Counted from the first letter of the stretch, positions 9,330 to 18,011 are shown. The stretch: 64,000 bases of DNA from Zobellia uliginosa (GCF_900156625.1 NZ_FTOB01000001.1:248001-312000); one strand, 5' to 3'. Numbers and translations: made by a program. The notes: a model not told the origin generated them from the letters alone.

Positions 9330-9716
9330 CTATTCGCGTTGCAAAATTTTTGAAACAAAAAAGACCTCCAGACACAAAAAAACAAACACTGGAATCAAAA
9401 GTGAGGCTCTATAAAATCTTGGTAAATGCTCATCTCCCATTAGTTGCGGGTAGCACATTGCAGTATAAGCGGCAATTTTAAAAACCAAAAGGCCGATATA
9501 GACAAAACCCAATTGAACGAAGATTTTTTCACTTTTGGAGAGTAGACGAAAAGCTATAATCACCGATAAAGAGAAAACGAAATGAAAAATATAGGCTTTT
9601 TGAAGCAGGGTGTTGAAGCCCAAATTGTCATCTGCCAATAAAAATTGATGAAGAAAAAAAGAAGCCGTGCCCACCAAAATGAACACGACTATATATTGTA
9701 CTAATTGTTTGACCAA
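9330..9716 (-). CDS. DUF6168 family small membrane protein
   Basis: A 128-residue protein with four hydrophobic segments (about 7-25, 42-60, 70-88, 105-123). It occupies the place that AtpI has upstream of atpB in other bacteria, and I recognise it as the flavobacterial DUF6168 family. AtpI-like proteins help c-ring assembly or ion supply, and a similar role here is inferred only from position. The frame begins with TTG at 9716, two bases after the atpZ stop; no ATG is available before residue 80, so a TTG start with translational coupling is likely. Confidence 0.65.
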   Translation of the reverse strand: MVKQLVQYIVVFILVGTASFFLHQFLLADDNLGFNTLLQKAYIFHFVFSLSVIIAFRLLSKSEKIFVQLGFVYIGLLVFKIAAYTAMCYPQLMGDEHLPRFYRASLLIPVFVFLCLEVFFVSKILQRE

Positions 9717-9718
9717 TG

Positions 9719-9943
9719 CTACTTATTTAATGTCATCACTTTTTTGATGACGATATACATCGACAAAAATACGGCAAGTAAAGTAATTGTATCTTCTAAA
9801 AACGTTTTTTCAAACTTTACATCTAACCAGGCCCCCAAAAGATTGCCTAAATAGATGGTTGCCCCCATTTGTATGGCAATGCCCGAAAAACCGGCCGCTG
9901 TTCGTATTAAATTCGAATTATCACGAGGCTTTTGCTGCTTCAT
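9719..9943 (-). CDS. atpZ: AtpZ/AtpI family ATP synthase accessory protein
   Basis: A 74-residue protein with two membrane helices and the family phrase GIAIQMGATIYLGNLLGAWLD before helix 2. AtpZ/AtpI proteins assist assembly of the F0 rotor ring and may conduct Mg2+ or Ca2+. The start overlaps the end of the bactofilin gene by 23 bases, suggesting translational coupling, and it precedes the rest of the atp genes. Confidence 0.85.
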   Translation of the reverse strand: MKQQKPRDNSNLIRTAAGFSGIAIQMGATIYLGNLLGAWLDVKFEKTFLEDTITLLAVFLSMYIVIKKVMTLNK

Positions 9944-10361
9944 TGTTTTTGCTTAGGGGCGACTTAAAGCCCGAAGAGGCATTACTGTTCAAGCTCCCTC
10001 CTTTACCTTTCATGGTACAGGACGCGTTAAAAGTAGCACCGGGTTCAACCGCCAACTTGGTTACCGACACCGTACCTTCTATTACTGCCGAAGATTTAAG
10101 CGACAGTAGGTCTGACACCAAAAGCTCTCCGTTGAAGCTTCCTTCTATATCGGCATTGACACACTCTACCTTACCATGGATATAGCCATCTTTACCAATA
10201 ACAACCTTACCTGTTGTCTTTACGTTGCCGTCTAATTTACCGTCAATTCTAAAATCAGCTTCAGATTCGATATCCCCTTTAATTTTTGTGTGCTTGGAGA
10301 TTCTGTTGGGTTGTGCGCCTATTTCGTTCATAGTTCTTGGTTTTTTGTTGTCAGAAAACAT
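9921..10361 (-). CDS. Bactofilin (polymer-forming cytoskeletal protein)
   Basis: A 146-residue protein with a central right-handed beta-helix of short repeats (about residues 20-125: GDIESEADFRIDGKLDGNV, TGKVVIGKDGYIHGKV and onward), flanked by disordered tails. Bactofilins self-polymerise without nucleotides and organise membrane-associated or cell-wall processes. It sits 3 bases after sprE and overlaps atpZ, so it is co-transcribed with both. An internal ATG at residue 11 is an alternative start. Confidence 0.92.
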   Translation of the reverse strand: MFSDNKKPRTMNEIGAQPNRISKHTKIKGDIESEADFRIDGKLDGNVKTTGKVVIGKDGYIHGKVECVNADIEGSFNGELLVSDLLSLKSSAVIEGTVSVTKLAVEPGATFNASCTMKGKGGSLNSNASSGFKSPLSKNNEAAKAS

Positions 10362-10364
10362 TGT

Positions 10365-12917
10365 TTATGGTTTTGGGGTTAAAATTTGACTTTTATACTC
10401 TTGTAAGTTTTTATGTACTTGGATAATTTTATAGTTGGTAGATAAAATTACAAAATTCTCATTCTCAATACGGTAATCCTTGTTAAATTTTATAAGTTCG
10501 GCAAAGCCAAGGGCGTAATCTTTAGACTTAAAGCCATGTACGACGACGAATTGGTCTTCTAAAGTATAAATATCTTTTGAAACCTTGTTCTTGTACCTTA
10601 AATCGACAATGGCATCCTCGAGTTCTTTCTTTACCCTTTTGGCTATTTCATCGTTGCTTCTTCTAAAAGGAAATACCACTTTCCAATTACCCGTTCCGGT
10701 TGAACCCAGTTCGGTAGAAAATTCCTTTACCGCCAGCTTAGGAAGCTGCTCGGCCACCATGGCCTCCGCTTTTTTCCCTTCCGGATTGTTAGGATAGGTC
10801 AACGCCACGTAGTTGAGGGCCTCTTCAAATGCCTTAAAACCGTTAAGCCTTCCGATGGCGTTGGCCTTCAGCATTTCGAACTTGGGAACTATGGGGTCGC
10901 CTGTGTACTTTTCTATATTCTCTTCGGCCCCTGTAATGGTCTTCAAGTATTCTTGCTGTCGATATAGGCGATATAGGGCCGCATAACGTGCCTCTGGGCT
11001 ATCGGCATCGTCTTCGAGCACCGCTCTCGGGTTCAATATAATTTCGGCATAGCGCGAATCACCATGGTTTTGGAGAATATCTTGCTTCATGGAGGCCAAA
11101 AGCGGACTCCCCTCTTCTTCGTATATCTTATACAGGTTGTATTTGGAAGGAAGCACCAAACGCTCCTCTGGATCGGCATCCAAAACCTTTTCAAGTTTTT
11201 CGGCCGCCAATAGATTTTCCTTGAACTTCTCCTTGTAGATCAGTCCGAGTTGATAATTGGCAAAATTTCGTTCGCCCTTAAGACTATCTATCACCGCCAC
11301 ATCTGTAGGCACGCGGTCCAAATAATAGTCTACAGAAAAGTTTTCTTCGTCGGTAACCGCGCTCAAACTATCGTTCGAAACCGCGGCATTACCCGCTACT
11401 TCTTGTGGCAAGACACGTCTTTTATCGCTCCAACGCCAGTCGTCTTCAAGTGTTCTCTTGCCCCATCTCTGAACAAAGTCGTTTTTACCATATCCCAAAC
11501 TGGTCAGGTTATAGAAATAGAATTTCCCCTTGTTTTCTTTTCCTCCTTTACTCTTTGCAAACTGGGCAAAACCGGCCGCCAATCTTCTTTCCTCTTTCTT
11601 GGCCGCGGCCTCCTTTGCCGCCTTGAGCTTCGCTATATGCTCTTCAAAATAAGCCGTACGCTCGGCCAAGGGAAGGTTGTACAACCTTATGATACTATCG
11701 GTACGATGTGCAATATCCTCGTACTTGATAACGTCTTCAAGGTTATCGAGCTTTTTCCTGGTTCTCCTATATCTTTTTGTGTTTTCCTCTAAATTGCTAA
11801 CGACACTGTCGTAGTAGGCCCCTGCCAGTTTATATTCGTTTCTATCAAAGTGGTAGACGGCCAGGTTTTCGTAATTGAGCGCGTTCAACTTTGGTTCGTT
11901 CTGGGTGGCGCGCAGCGACTTATTGAAATAGACCACGGCCAAACTATCGTTTTCACGGTCGAGGTAGTATTCCGCCATCTGGCGATAAATTTTATCCAAG
12001 AATGGGCGGTTCTCACGATTTTCCTGAAGGTCGGTCAGGTACTCCAATATTTCCTCGCTGTTCTCCGAAGTAATTTCGGTATTTCTCAACTTCTGTATTT
12101 CGGCATTGATCATATAGACCCTTGGCGACCTACGGTTTAGCTCAATTACCTTATTGAAGGCATAGTTGGCACTGTCTTTATGGCCCAACCGATTGTACAA
12201 TTGCCCAATTATGTAGTAATAACGCCCTTTTTCAGGGTTTTTCTTAGTGTAATGCGATGCAATCTTTAAGTTTTGAACCGCGGTATCAAGTACCTTTTCA
12301 TTGATGTAGGCTTGGGCGATCATAGCCCTTGTATCGGCATATTCTTGGTCGCTGAGCTGTTCATATTTCAAAAGCCGCTTTAGGTTTTTAATGGCCAGTT
12401 CCTCGTTTTCGAGGCGAATGTTTACCTTCTCGCGCCAGATATGGGCCTCGTTCAGTTTATCACTGTAGTTGTATTTCTTTATAATGTAGTTGAAGGCTTC
12501 GAGGGCCGGCATATAGCGTTGATCGAAATAACGCGCCTTGCCCAAAAGTAAAAAGGCCTCGTCGGTTTGTGGGTTACGCTCCACATCCTTAATATCCATA
12601 CTGTGCTTTTGTATGGCCTTGGTCGCCTTTTCTTCGGCAATGATAAAATTGGGGTTGTTATCTTCGGAATCTAACTTGATATCTTCGGTAACCTCCAAAC
12701 GTTCAATAGGAAGTATTTCCCAGTAATCATCTTTGTAGTTCAGGTTAAGTTCTTCCCTACCTTCATCAAAGGCAATATTGCCATTGTACAAGGTGTTGTA
12801 CTTGGTATTGAGCGCGTGCCAATTTCGGTTCACGAACGCGTCTTTTTTGGTGGAACACGAATTTAACGCGATACCTCCTAGAACCGTACATAAGATGAGT
12901 TTAATGTGAAGTTTCAT
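10365..12917 (-). CDS. sprE: SprE/PorW-type gliding and T9SS lipoprotein
   Basis: An 850-residue lipoprotein (lipobox IALNSC, Cys21) with many TPR-type repeats through residues 110-400 and a C-terminal region with further repeats and a conserved end (VVHGFKSKDYALGFAELIKFNKDYRI). The N-terminal phrase STKKDAFVNRNWHALNTKYNTLYNG and the length match SprE of Flavobacterium johnsoniae and PorW of Porphyromonas. These link the outer-membrane type IX secretion core to the motor complex and are needed for secretion and gliding. Linkage to bactofilin and atp genes is also seen in other flavobacteria as I recall. Confidence 0.9.
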   Translation of the reverse strand: MKLHIKLILCTVLGGIALNSCSTKKDAFVNRNWHALNTKYNTLYNGNIAFDEGREELNLNYKDDYWEILPIERLEVTEDIKLDSEDNNPNFIIAEEKATKAIQKHSMDIKDVERNPQTDEAFLLLGKARYFDQRYMPALEAFNYIIKKYNYSDKLNEAHIWREKVNIRLENEELAIKNLKRLLKYEQLSDQEYADTRAMIAQAYINEKVLDTAVQNLKIASHYTKKNPEKGRYYYIIGQLYNRLGHKDSANYAFNKVIELNRRSPRVYMINAEIQKLRNTEITSENSEEILEYLTDLQENRENRPFLDKIYRQMAEYYLDRENDSLAVVYFNKSLRATQNEPKLNALNYENLAVYHFDRNEYKLAGAYYDSVVSNLEENTKRYRRTRKKLDNLEDVIKYEDIAHRTDSIIRLYNLPLAERTAYFEEHIAKLKAAKEAAAKKEERRLAAGFAQFAKSKGGKENKGKFYFYNLTSLGYGKNDFVQRWGKRTLEDDWRWSDKRRVLPQEVAGNAAVSNDSLSAVTDEENFSVDYYLDRVPTDVAVIDSLKGERNFANYQLGLIYKEKFKENLLAAEKLEKVLDADPEERLVLPSKYNLYKIYEEEGSPLLASMKQDILQNHGDSRYAEIILNPRAVLEDDADSPEARYAALYRLYRQQEYLKTITGAEENIEKYTGDPIVPKFEMLKANAIGRLNGFKAFEEALNYVALTYPNNPEGKKAEAMVAEQLPKLAVKEFSTELGSTGTGNWKVVFPFRRSNDEIAKRVKKELEDAIVDLRYKNKVSKDIYTLEDQFVVVHGFKSKDYALGFAELIKFNKDYRIENENFVILSTNYKIIQVHKNLQEYKSQILTPKP

Positions 12918-12931
12918 CTGCTCAAGTCAAT

Positions 12932-12963
12932 CAATGTTAATGGTCAGATGCAATTTGCCCAAA
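12932..12963 (-). promoter_or_regulatory. Probable sprE promoter
   Basis: Minus-strand TTTG (12960-12963), 20 bp, then TAACATTG (12932-12939), one base off the TAnnTTTG consensus. It is about 15 bases before the sprE ATG. Confidence 0.5.
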
Positions 12964-13276
12964 CTGTTTTCATACTTTTTCCGTGTGTAAATGGCAGATT
13001 TTTATAATGTTCGCCTGCTTACTTAACTCTAACTAAAAAAGAACCGGATTATTATGCAGTTGGTCGATAAAAAGTTAATTGTTCGGGCCTTGCGTTCCCC
13101 AAAAAAAATAAAATTCGCTCGAACCCAAATTCTATTTTCAAGGGATTACCCGCCGCTAACCGCCACTTTCTATTCTCGATTTCGATTTACCGCTTCAAAT
13201 ATGGCCTTTCCTTACTCGCTTTTTGCGCAAAATACGTGAAGTTTGAAAAAAGCGGAAGAAGTCGCTTTTATTTTTT

Positions 13277-13294
13277 ACCGACCGAGCGGTCTGT
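13277..13294. promoter_or_regulatory. Orphan TetR-operator-like palindrome
   Basis: ACCGACCGAGCGGTCTGT: arms ACCGACC and GGTCTGT around a 4-base spacer, one mismatch from perfect symmetry. No TetR gene is adjacent. It resembles sites at 13402 and in front of the TetR gene at 29.3 kb. Protein binding is inferred. Confidence 0.45.
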
Positions 13295-13391
13295 GATTGC
13301 CCCGTTCAAAGACCAAGAACCCATTTTACGTACATTAGACGGCAATAGTCGACAACTTATCGACCCATTTCCCTAAGTGCCGAATCACGCA

Positions 13392-13420
13392 AAAACCAAG
13401 AACCGACCCAAGGGTCGGTT
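13392..13420 (-). terminator. Possible terminator after ABC operon, or operator
   Basis: AACCGACCC / GGGTCGGTT (13401-13409 and 13412-13420) is a perfect inverted repeat lying 14 bases past the ABC ATPase stop. On the minus strand a T-rich stretch (CTTGGTTTTTG) follows, but not immediately. The core ACCGACCCAAGGGTCGGT also has the form of the TetR-like site at 13277, so either role is possible. Confidence 0.45.
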
Positions 13421-13433
13421 TAGGGGTGTAGCA

Positions 13434-14162
13434 TTATAGCGTTGGTATCTCATCTTGGGGAGTTTCGCTTCCCCCAAAAAATGACTCCAATTCCTTTAAG
13501 GTAGCCTCTGAAGTCTTTATATCTTTTACTATTTCCCCTTTGTTCAACACGACAATGCGTTCACATACCTCCGTCACATGGATCAAGTCATGGCTAGAGA
13601 CCAATACGGTAACCCCTTGTTTAGAAGCCAGGTCTTTAATTATACCTTTTAATCGAATTTGGGTCGTGGGGTCGAGATTGGCAAAAGGCTCATCTAAGAT
13701 TACCACATCGGGGTTGCCAATAAACGAGGCGACGATTCCGGCTTTCTTTTGATTCCCTTTGGAAAGATCGCGCAAGTATTTTTTCTGGTTTAGGATCTCG
13801 CCGTGAAAGAAATCGTCAAAATTCATCAATAGCGTATCAACATCGGCCTTATTTTGGTTACGCAATTCGCCGATAAAATAAAAGTATTCCTCAGGGGTCA
13901 GGTAACCGATCAAAAAGCTCTCATCTATAAAAGCCGAGGTATAAGGCTTCCATGCTTCGCTCTGGTCTACTTGCACCCCATGGTTCTCTATATGTCCCGT
14001 AGTGGGTTGGATCAGATCCAACAAAAGGCTAAAAAAAGTAGTTTTGCCAGCACCGTTGTTCCCCACAAGTCCAAAACTCTGTCCTTTGGGTATATCAAGC
14101 TGTTCGATATTCAATACGGTTTTACCAAGATACTTCTTGGTGAGATTCTGTACGGTAAGCAT
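13434..14162 (-). CDS. ABC transporter ATP-binding protein
   Basis: Energises the membrane protein encoded just upstream. Walker A is GNNGAGKTT (34-42), the signature is the variant LSKGNQKK (133-140), Walker B is VVILDEP (153-159), and the switch histidine lies in VSSHDL near 191. The LSKG signature and the 'LGKTVLNIEQLDIPKGQ' start fit exporter-type ABC-2 ATPases. Length 242 is normal. It is the last gene of a likely four-gene operon (PadR, membrane protein, DUF5687 permease, ATPase). Confidence 0.93.
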   Translation of the reverse strand: MLTVQNLTKKYLGKTVLNIEQLDIPKGQSFGLVGNNGAGKTTFFSLLLDLIQPTTGHIENHGVQVDQSEAWKPYTSAFIDESFLIGYLTPEEYFYFIGELRNQNKADVDTLLMNFDDFFHGEILNQKKYLRDLSKGNQKKAGIVASFIGNPDVVILDEPFANLDPTTQIRLKGIIKDLASKQGVTVLVSSHDLIHVTEVCERIVVLNKGEIVKDIKTSEATLKELESFFGGSETPQDEIPTL

Positions 14163-14216
14163 AGATTCGATATAAAGTTCCTGTTTCGTTTAAAGCCTCA
14201 TAAGGTAAATTGGGAT

Positions 14217-15686
14217 TTAGCTGTTCCGTTCCTTAAAGCCGGCAATCATCACATATTTTTTCTTCCTGTAGGCCTTAGTAATTTGGTTTAGCCATATATT
14301 TCTTAGGGCAAAACCTATAATTCCAAGGAGACAAAGGGCAATTATGGCGGCTTCAAAGGAGATGAAAAAGGACAATAACCCATAAATTGCCATAGGCATC
14401 CCAAATAGTGGGAGGGCCACCAAAAACTGGGTTGCACTCGTTCCCTGCATATTACTAAGGGCACTTTTGGTCAAATCGATACGCTTTTTGTTCATAGACC
14501 CAAAGAAAAGGATCACCGGAACGTTGACACCTAGATTGTACAAGGCACAACTAAAATTTATGGCCAAGGAGTCCCACCCAAAATAAACATAGGGAATAGA
14601 GAGCAAAAACATAATTCCGATACTAACCGAAATCAGGGCCGCCTTAGACTCCAAATATTTTCTTAGGGGAATGTTCTGCGACATCATCATACTGTAATAA
14701 GCGCTGTCCCAAGCCGGAATAAACTGCCCGAAGTTCATTAAAAACACCCCGGTCATAAAAATGCCGACAAAAACCAACATTCCAGACTGCATACCAAAGT
14801 CTTCCATAGTATAGAAGACCAATCCGTAAAAGGCCATTCCCAATGACACAAAGACCTGTGACCTCGTCCGCTTATTTCGCCATATGAGTTTTAGATCCAA
14901 CTGCAAAAAGGGCGCTATGGCGCCGAAACGGCGGGTCCATGCCAACTCCGAAGAGCTTGCCTCTGCCGTTTTCTTTTTTAGGGAGACATCTAAAAAAATG
15001 CGTTTTCTCAAATAGGAATAATTGACAAAATAGGACAATACCGCAAGACCCAAGGGAAGCATGGCATAGAACGGATTTTCATAAAGGGCGTAAAATAATC
15101 CTCCGGCATAGGCCCTTATAGGGAGGAGCTGAAAATAATCGAAGCCATAGCAAGCCAACAAAAGTGTGCCGACCACAATCAAAGCCTTATCGCTCTTATT
15201 TATTATAAAATTGATGTAGTTGATACTCAACACAACCCCTATAATCCCCAGTATCCAAAAGAAAACGTTCAAAAAGACATACCCCTTTATAAGCAAGACC
15301 ACCCCAAAGGGCACAAAGAAAAATAGGGCTAAAAAATTATAGAAAGAAACCGCCGAACGGCCTAGGATGTAATGTGCAATACTGCTTTTTTGTATAGGAA
15401 GGACCAGAAAGGGCTTGATATCCATAACCGGAAGCTTTTGCATAAAATACCGTAGAAACAGTTCGGCAAGTACCCAATACCCTAGATATTGGCTTAAGGT
15501 GGCAAGTGGATCCGTATCGGGAAAGATCTTTTCTAAAGCAAAGAACAATGTTGAACCCAAAACGGACAACATTGCCAAAAAGTACAGCGCGAAAAAGCCC
15601 ATCATTAGTTTCACTCCAAGGCTTTTGCCTAAAGACGAAGACCTAAAGAAGGATTTCCACTGCAGCCTACTGAAACTTTTAAACAT
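14217..15686 (-). CDS. DUF5687 family ABC-type permease
   Basis: A 489-residue protein with about 12 hydrophobic segments, which I recognise as the Bacteroidota DUF5687 family of ABC permeases. It pairs with the ATPase 54 bases downstream. The substrate is not known; such exporters are often linked to envelope stress or antimicrobial compounds, and here the PadR gene suggests induction by a small molecule. No periplasmic binding protein is nearby, supporting export rather than uptake. Confidence 0.85.
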   Translation of the reverse strand: MFKSFSRLQWKSFFRSSSLGKSLGVKLMMGFFALYFLAMLSVLGSTLFFALEKIFPDTDPLATLSQYLGYWVLAELFLRYFMQKLPVMDIKPFLVLPIQKSSIAHYILGRSAVSFYNFLALFFFVPFGVVLLIKGYVFLNVFFWILGIIGVVLSINYINFIINKSDKALIVVGTLLLACYGFDYFQLLPIRAYAGGLFYALYENPFYAMLPLGLAVLSYFVNYSYLRKRIFLDVSLKKKTAEASSSELAWTRRFGAIAPFLQLDLKLIWRNKRTRSQVFVSLGMAFYGLVFYTMEDFGMQSGMLVFVGIFMTGVFLMNFGQFIPAWDSAYYSMMMSQNIPLRKYLESKAALISVSIGIMFLLSIPYVYFGWDSLAINFSCALYNLGVNVPVILFFGSMNKKRIDLTKSALSNMQGTSATQFLVALPLFGMPMAIYGLLSFFISFEAAIIALCLLGIIGFALRNIWLNQITKAYRKKKYVMIAGFKERNS

Positions 15687-15747
15687 AAGAAAGGGGTTAC
15701 CTGTTCGGTAAGTTAGTATTTAAAGCGATAGGGTTTGTTACAGGGCA

Positions 15748-16458
15748 TTACAATAATTTGTATTCGGGATAAGTCTTCCCCAACAATTCGTCTGCCTTTG
15801 ACGGGATTACGAAAAAGGTTACGTAAGAGATAATTATAGTAAAAGTAATTACGATGGAAAAGGATATCAGCACCCATAAACTATCCATAGGAATAGTATT
15901 TCTTAGGTATTTTATATTTAACGTTATCGGTAGAACGTTAATAATATTGATTAATTTACCATAAGCATATATTTGGTCCTTCAGCATCCATTTTTTACCT
16001 TGTTTTACTATTTCTAATTCATTATCCTTTCTTCTTTTGAAAACCAGATAGAATAGGATGAAAATAATTAAAAAGAATATTCCAATTATCGTGTTATACC
16101 TAAACGCAAAGGGAATGAAGACAAGTGAAGTTGCAATAATCAGGACTAAACCAAGTACGAGTACTATTTTGGGAAACCTAAAAAAATCTTTATAAAAACC
16201 CCATACGATATTCCGATATTTCTTTTGTACAGACCGCGCCTTCTCTTTTATCACATCATGAAAACCAGCAACCCCAAATTTTCTAAACTCCGTAAGGCGT
16301 GCCTCGTTGAAAGTTCGTTCAGGATGACGTTGCCATTGTTCTTCTATACCATTGGCCAGATGATCTACCAATTCCGTCTGTAAGTCATAGTGCTCAACGT
16401 AGTGTTTGCGAACAAATGAACAAAGTTCTTGTATCTGTTCTTTGGTGAGTTGTGCCAT
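15748..16458 (-). CDS. PadR-associated membrane protein
   Basis: A 236-residue protein: N-terminal helical cytoplasmic part (MAQLTKEQIQELCSFVRKHY, residues 1-80) followed by four hydrophobic segments. Similar proteins sit next to PadR genes in many Flavobacteria; the architecture recalls HAAS-type membrane proteins that co-occur with PadR. The frame can extend to a TTG at 16503 overlapping padR, but ATG at 16458 gives the usual start. It probably links the regulator to the ABC exporter, though its role is unknown. Confidence 0.65.
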   Translation of the reverse strand: MAQLTKEQIQELCSFVRKHYVEHYDLQTELVDHLANGIEEQWQRHPERTFNEARLTEFRKFGVAGFHDVIKEKARSVQKKYRNIVWGFYKDFFRFPKIVLVLGLVLIIATSLVFIPFAFRYNTIIGIFFLIIFILFYLVFKRRKDNELEIVKQGKKWMLKDQIYAYGKLINIINVLPITLNIKYLRNTIPMDSLWVLISFSIVITFTIIISYVTFFVIPSKADELLGKTYPEYKLL

Positions 16459-16495
16459 AACACTTGGTTGTTTTAAAAATACCTTTAAAAAAGGG

Positions 16496-16834
16496 TTAGT
16501 CAATACTCCAATTCGGGTTCACTAGTTGCTGCATGCTACGGATAAACTCCTCCAATTCGGCCAAACGGTTTACGGTTTCCTTTTCTCCGGCTTCGGTCAG
16601 TTTATAATATTTGCGCAAACGGTTATCGACCTTGACCACTTCAACATCGAGCAGGCCTCCGGCCTCAAGCTTGTGAAGCGCCGGGTAAAGCGCCCCTTCG
16701 GTTATGTGAAGTTCGCCCTTGGTAAGGGCCTTCACCTTTTGGGTAATTTCATAACCATACATTTTGCCCTGTTCTTCCAACAGTTTTAAAATAATGGTGT
16801 TCAGACTTCCTTTATAAAGTTTTGAATTTGCCAT
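16496..16834 (-). CDS. PadR family transcriptional regulator
   Basis: A 112-residue winged-helix repressor. The PadR hallmarks are MANSKLYKGSLNTIILKLL at the start, YGYEI, then the recognition part LHITEGALYPALHKLEAGGLL and RKYYKLTEAGE. PadR proteins repress neighbouring genes until a ligand (often a phenolic or antibiotic) binds. The frame is open to an ATG at 16894, but that extension crosses the palindromic operator and is not family-like, so 16834 is preferred. It heads the operon with the ABC exporter. Confidence 0.9.
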   Translation of the reverse strand: MANSKLYKGSLNTIILKLLEEQGKMYGYEITQKVKALTKGELHITEGALYPALHKLEAGGLLDVEVVKVDNRLRKYYKLTEAGEKETVNRLAELEEFIRSMQQLVNPNWSID

Positions 16835-16839
16835 TACTT

Positions 16840-16847
16840 CAAATATA
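16840..16847 (-). promoter_or_regulatory. padR -7 promoter element
   Basis: TATATTTG on the minus strand fits TAnnTTTG and touches the edge of the palindrome at 16847-16882. It is only 5 bases before the padR ATG, so the transcript would be leaderless or nearly so. No clear -33 TTTG is seen. Confidence 0.4.
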
Positions 16848-16882
16848 TACATAAAGAACTTATGCATAAGATATTTATGTAT
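16847..16882. promoter_or_regulatory. 36-bp nested palindrome, likely PadR operator
   Basis: Two inverted repeats share one centre: inner CTTATGCATAAG (16859-16870) and outer ATACATAAA / TTTATGTAT (16847-16855 and 16874-16882). Only two of 18 symmetric base pairs mismatch. The outer arms hold ACAT/ATGT half-sites, typical of PadR targets. It lies in the divergent region between padR and the reductase gene and would cover the padR promoter. Confidence 0.75.
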
Positions 16883-16902
16883 TCTTTTTTTCATGCTTTC
16901 CG

Positions 16903-16933
16903 TTTCAATTGGCTATTTCAATGCTTATTTTCG
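16903..16933 (+). promoter_or_regulatory. Possible promoter of the reductase gene
   Basis: TTTC (16903-16906), 19 bp, TATTTTCG (16926-16933): close to the TTTG/TAnnTTTG consensus with one change in each box, 28 bases before the ATG at 16962. Confidence 0.4.
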
Positions 16934-16961
16934 CGTTTACATTAGACCCAAAAAATTAATA

Positions 16962-18011
16962 ATGGTGCATTTTCATTCTTTGACCGTAAAACATATCAAA
17001 CCGCTCACGCCTAGTTCCGTGGCCATAACTTTTAGCTTACCTAAAGATCTTATACAAGCCTTCGATTTTATTCCCGGGCAGTATATTACCATTAAAACCG
17101 AGCTGAAGGGAAAAGAAATTAGAAGAGCCTATTCACTATGCTCTTCGCCCAAAAGCGATTCTATCACCATTGGGGTTAAAAAAGTGGACAGGGGCGGATT
17201 TTCGGATTATGCGAACACCAAACTTAAGGTCGGCGATGTACTTGAGGTCATGCCTCCCGAAGGTAGATTTACCTTTCAACCTACCGGGAAGCCCAAGAAT
17301 ATAGCAGCTTTTGCCGCCGGTAGCGGTATTACCCCGATCATGAGCATTGCCAAGGCGGTTTTGGCCGACAACCCCAGCAATAAGTTCGTGCTCGTATATG
17401 GAAACAAATCGTATAAAGAGACCATGTTCTATACCGATTTGGCCAAACTGGAATTGGACTATGCAGGCCGATTCAATGTATACTTCATTACCAGCCAGAC
17501 CCAAGAGGACGACTCCCTTTTCGGACGCATTGACGTTTCAACCGTTAACTATGCCCTTAAGAACAAGCATAAGGATGTAAATTTTGACGGTTATTACCTT
17601 TGTGGCCCTGAAGCCATGATCCATTTGGTTTCAGATACCTTACAAGAAAATAAGGTTCCAAAGGACAAAATACATTTTGAACTTTTTACCTCCACTGAAA
17701 TTTTAGATGAAATGCCGGTACAGGCCGAAGGTAAAACCGAGGTTTCCGTAGTGGTCGATGACGAAGAGTTCACCTTGACCATGGATAAAAAGGAAATCGT
17801 TCTCGATGCCGTTCTAAAACAGAATATCGATGCCCCTTACTCTTGTCAGGGCGGTGTTTGTAGTAGCTGTATAGCACGAGTGACCGAAGGCAAGGCCGAA
17901 ATGGTAAAGAATCAAATCCTTACCGATGGGGAAATCGCCGACGGTCTAATCTTAACCTGTCAGGCACACCCAACGACACCAACTTTAAAACTCGATTATG
18001 ACGATGTTTAA
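16962..18011 (+). CDS. Ferredoxin-NADP-reductase-like protein with 2Fe-2S domain (PaaE type)
   Basis: Transfers electrons from NAD(P)H through FAD to a [2Fe-2S] centre. Domains in order: FAD-binding barrel with RRAYSLCS (54-61), NAD(P) domain with GSGITPIMS (120-128) and YLCGPEAMI, then a plant-type ferredoxin domain with ligands Cys295, Cys300, Cys303 and Cys333. This order is that of PaaE and related flavohaemoprotein-like reductases. No paaABCD genes are nearby, so it probably serves another oxygenase or desaturase. Start ATG 16962 is chosen over 16893 because the extension is non-family and lies across the operator. Confidence 0.88.
   Translation: MVHFHSLTVKHIKPLTPSSVAITFSLPKDLIQAFDFIPGQYITIKTELKGKEIRRAYSLCSSPKSDSITIGVKKVDRGGFSDYANTKLKVGDVLEVMPPEGRFTFQPTGKPKNIAAFAAGSGITPIMSIAKAVLADNPSNKFVLVYGNKSYKETMFYTDLAKLELDYAGRFNVYFITSQTQEDDSLFGRIDVSTVNYALKNKHKDVNFDGYYLCGPEAMIHLVSDTLQENKVPKDKIHFELFTSTEILDEMPVQAEGKTEVSVVVDDEEFTLTMDKKEIVLDAVLKQNIDAPYSCQGGVCSSCIARVTEGKAEMVKNQILTDGEIADGLILTCQAHPTTPTLKLDYDDV

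Larger units (their letters stand above)
12964..13433. other. Long intergenic region with two TetR-type palindromes
   Basis: The gap between sprE and the ABC ATPase spans 12918-13433. No convincing gene is present; a 61-codon plus-strand frame at 13054 looks like chance. The region contains the sprE promoter, a palindrome at 13277-13294 and a second one at 13402-13419. Confidence 0.6.

Noticed and set aside
11250-11792. 180-codon plus-strand frame inside sprE
   Set aside because: Antisense shadow of the TPR lipoprotein, full of odd composition and without a start signal.
13054-13239. 61-codon plus-strand frame between sprE and the ABC gene
   Set aside because: Basic, aromatic-rich composition with no family resemblance, no promoter and no neighbours on the strand; looks like chance in an AT-rich gap.
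16962-18011. Calling the reductase a true PaaE of phenylacetate breakdown
   Set aside because: Domain order fits, but none of paaA-D or other paa genes are in the window.
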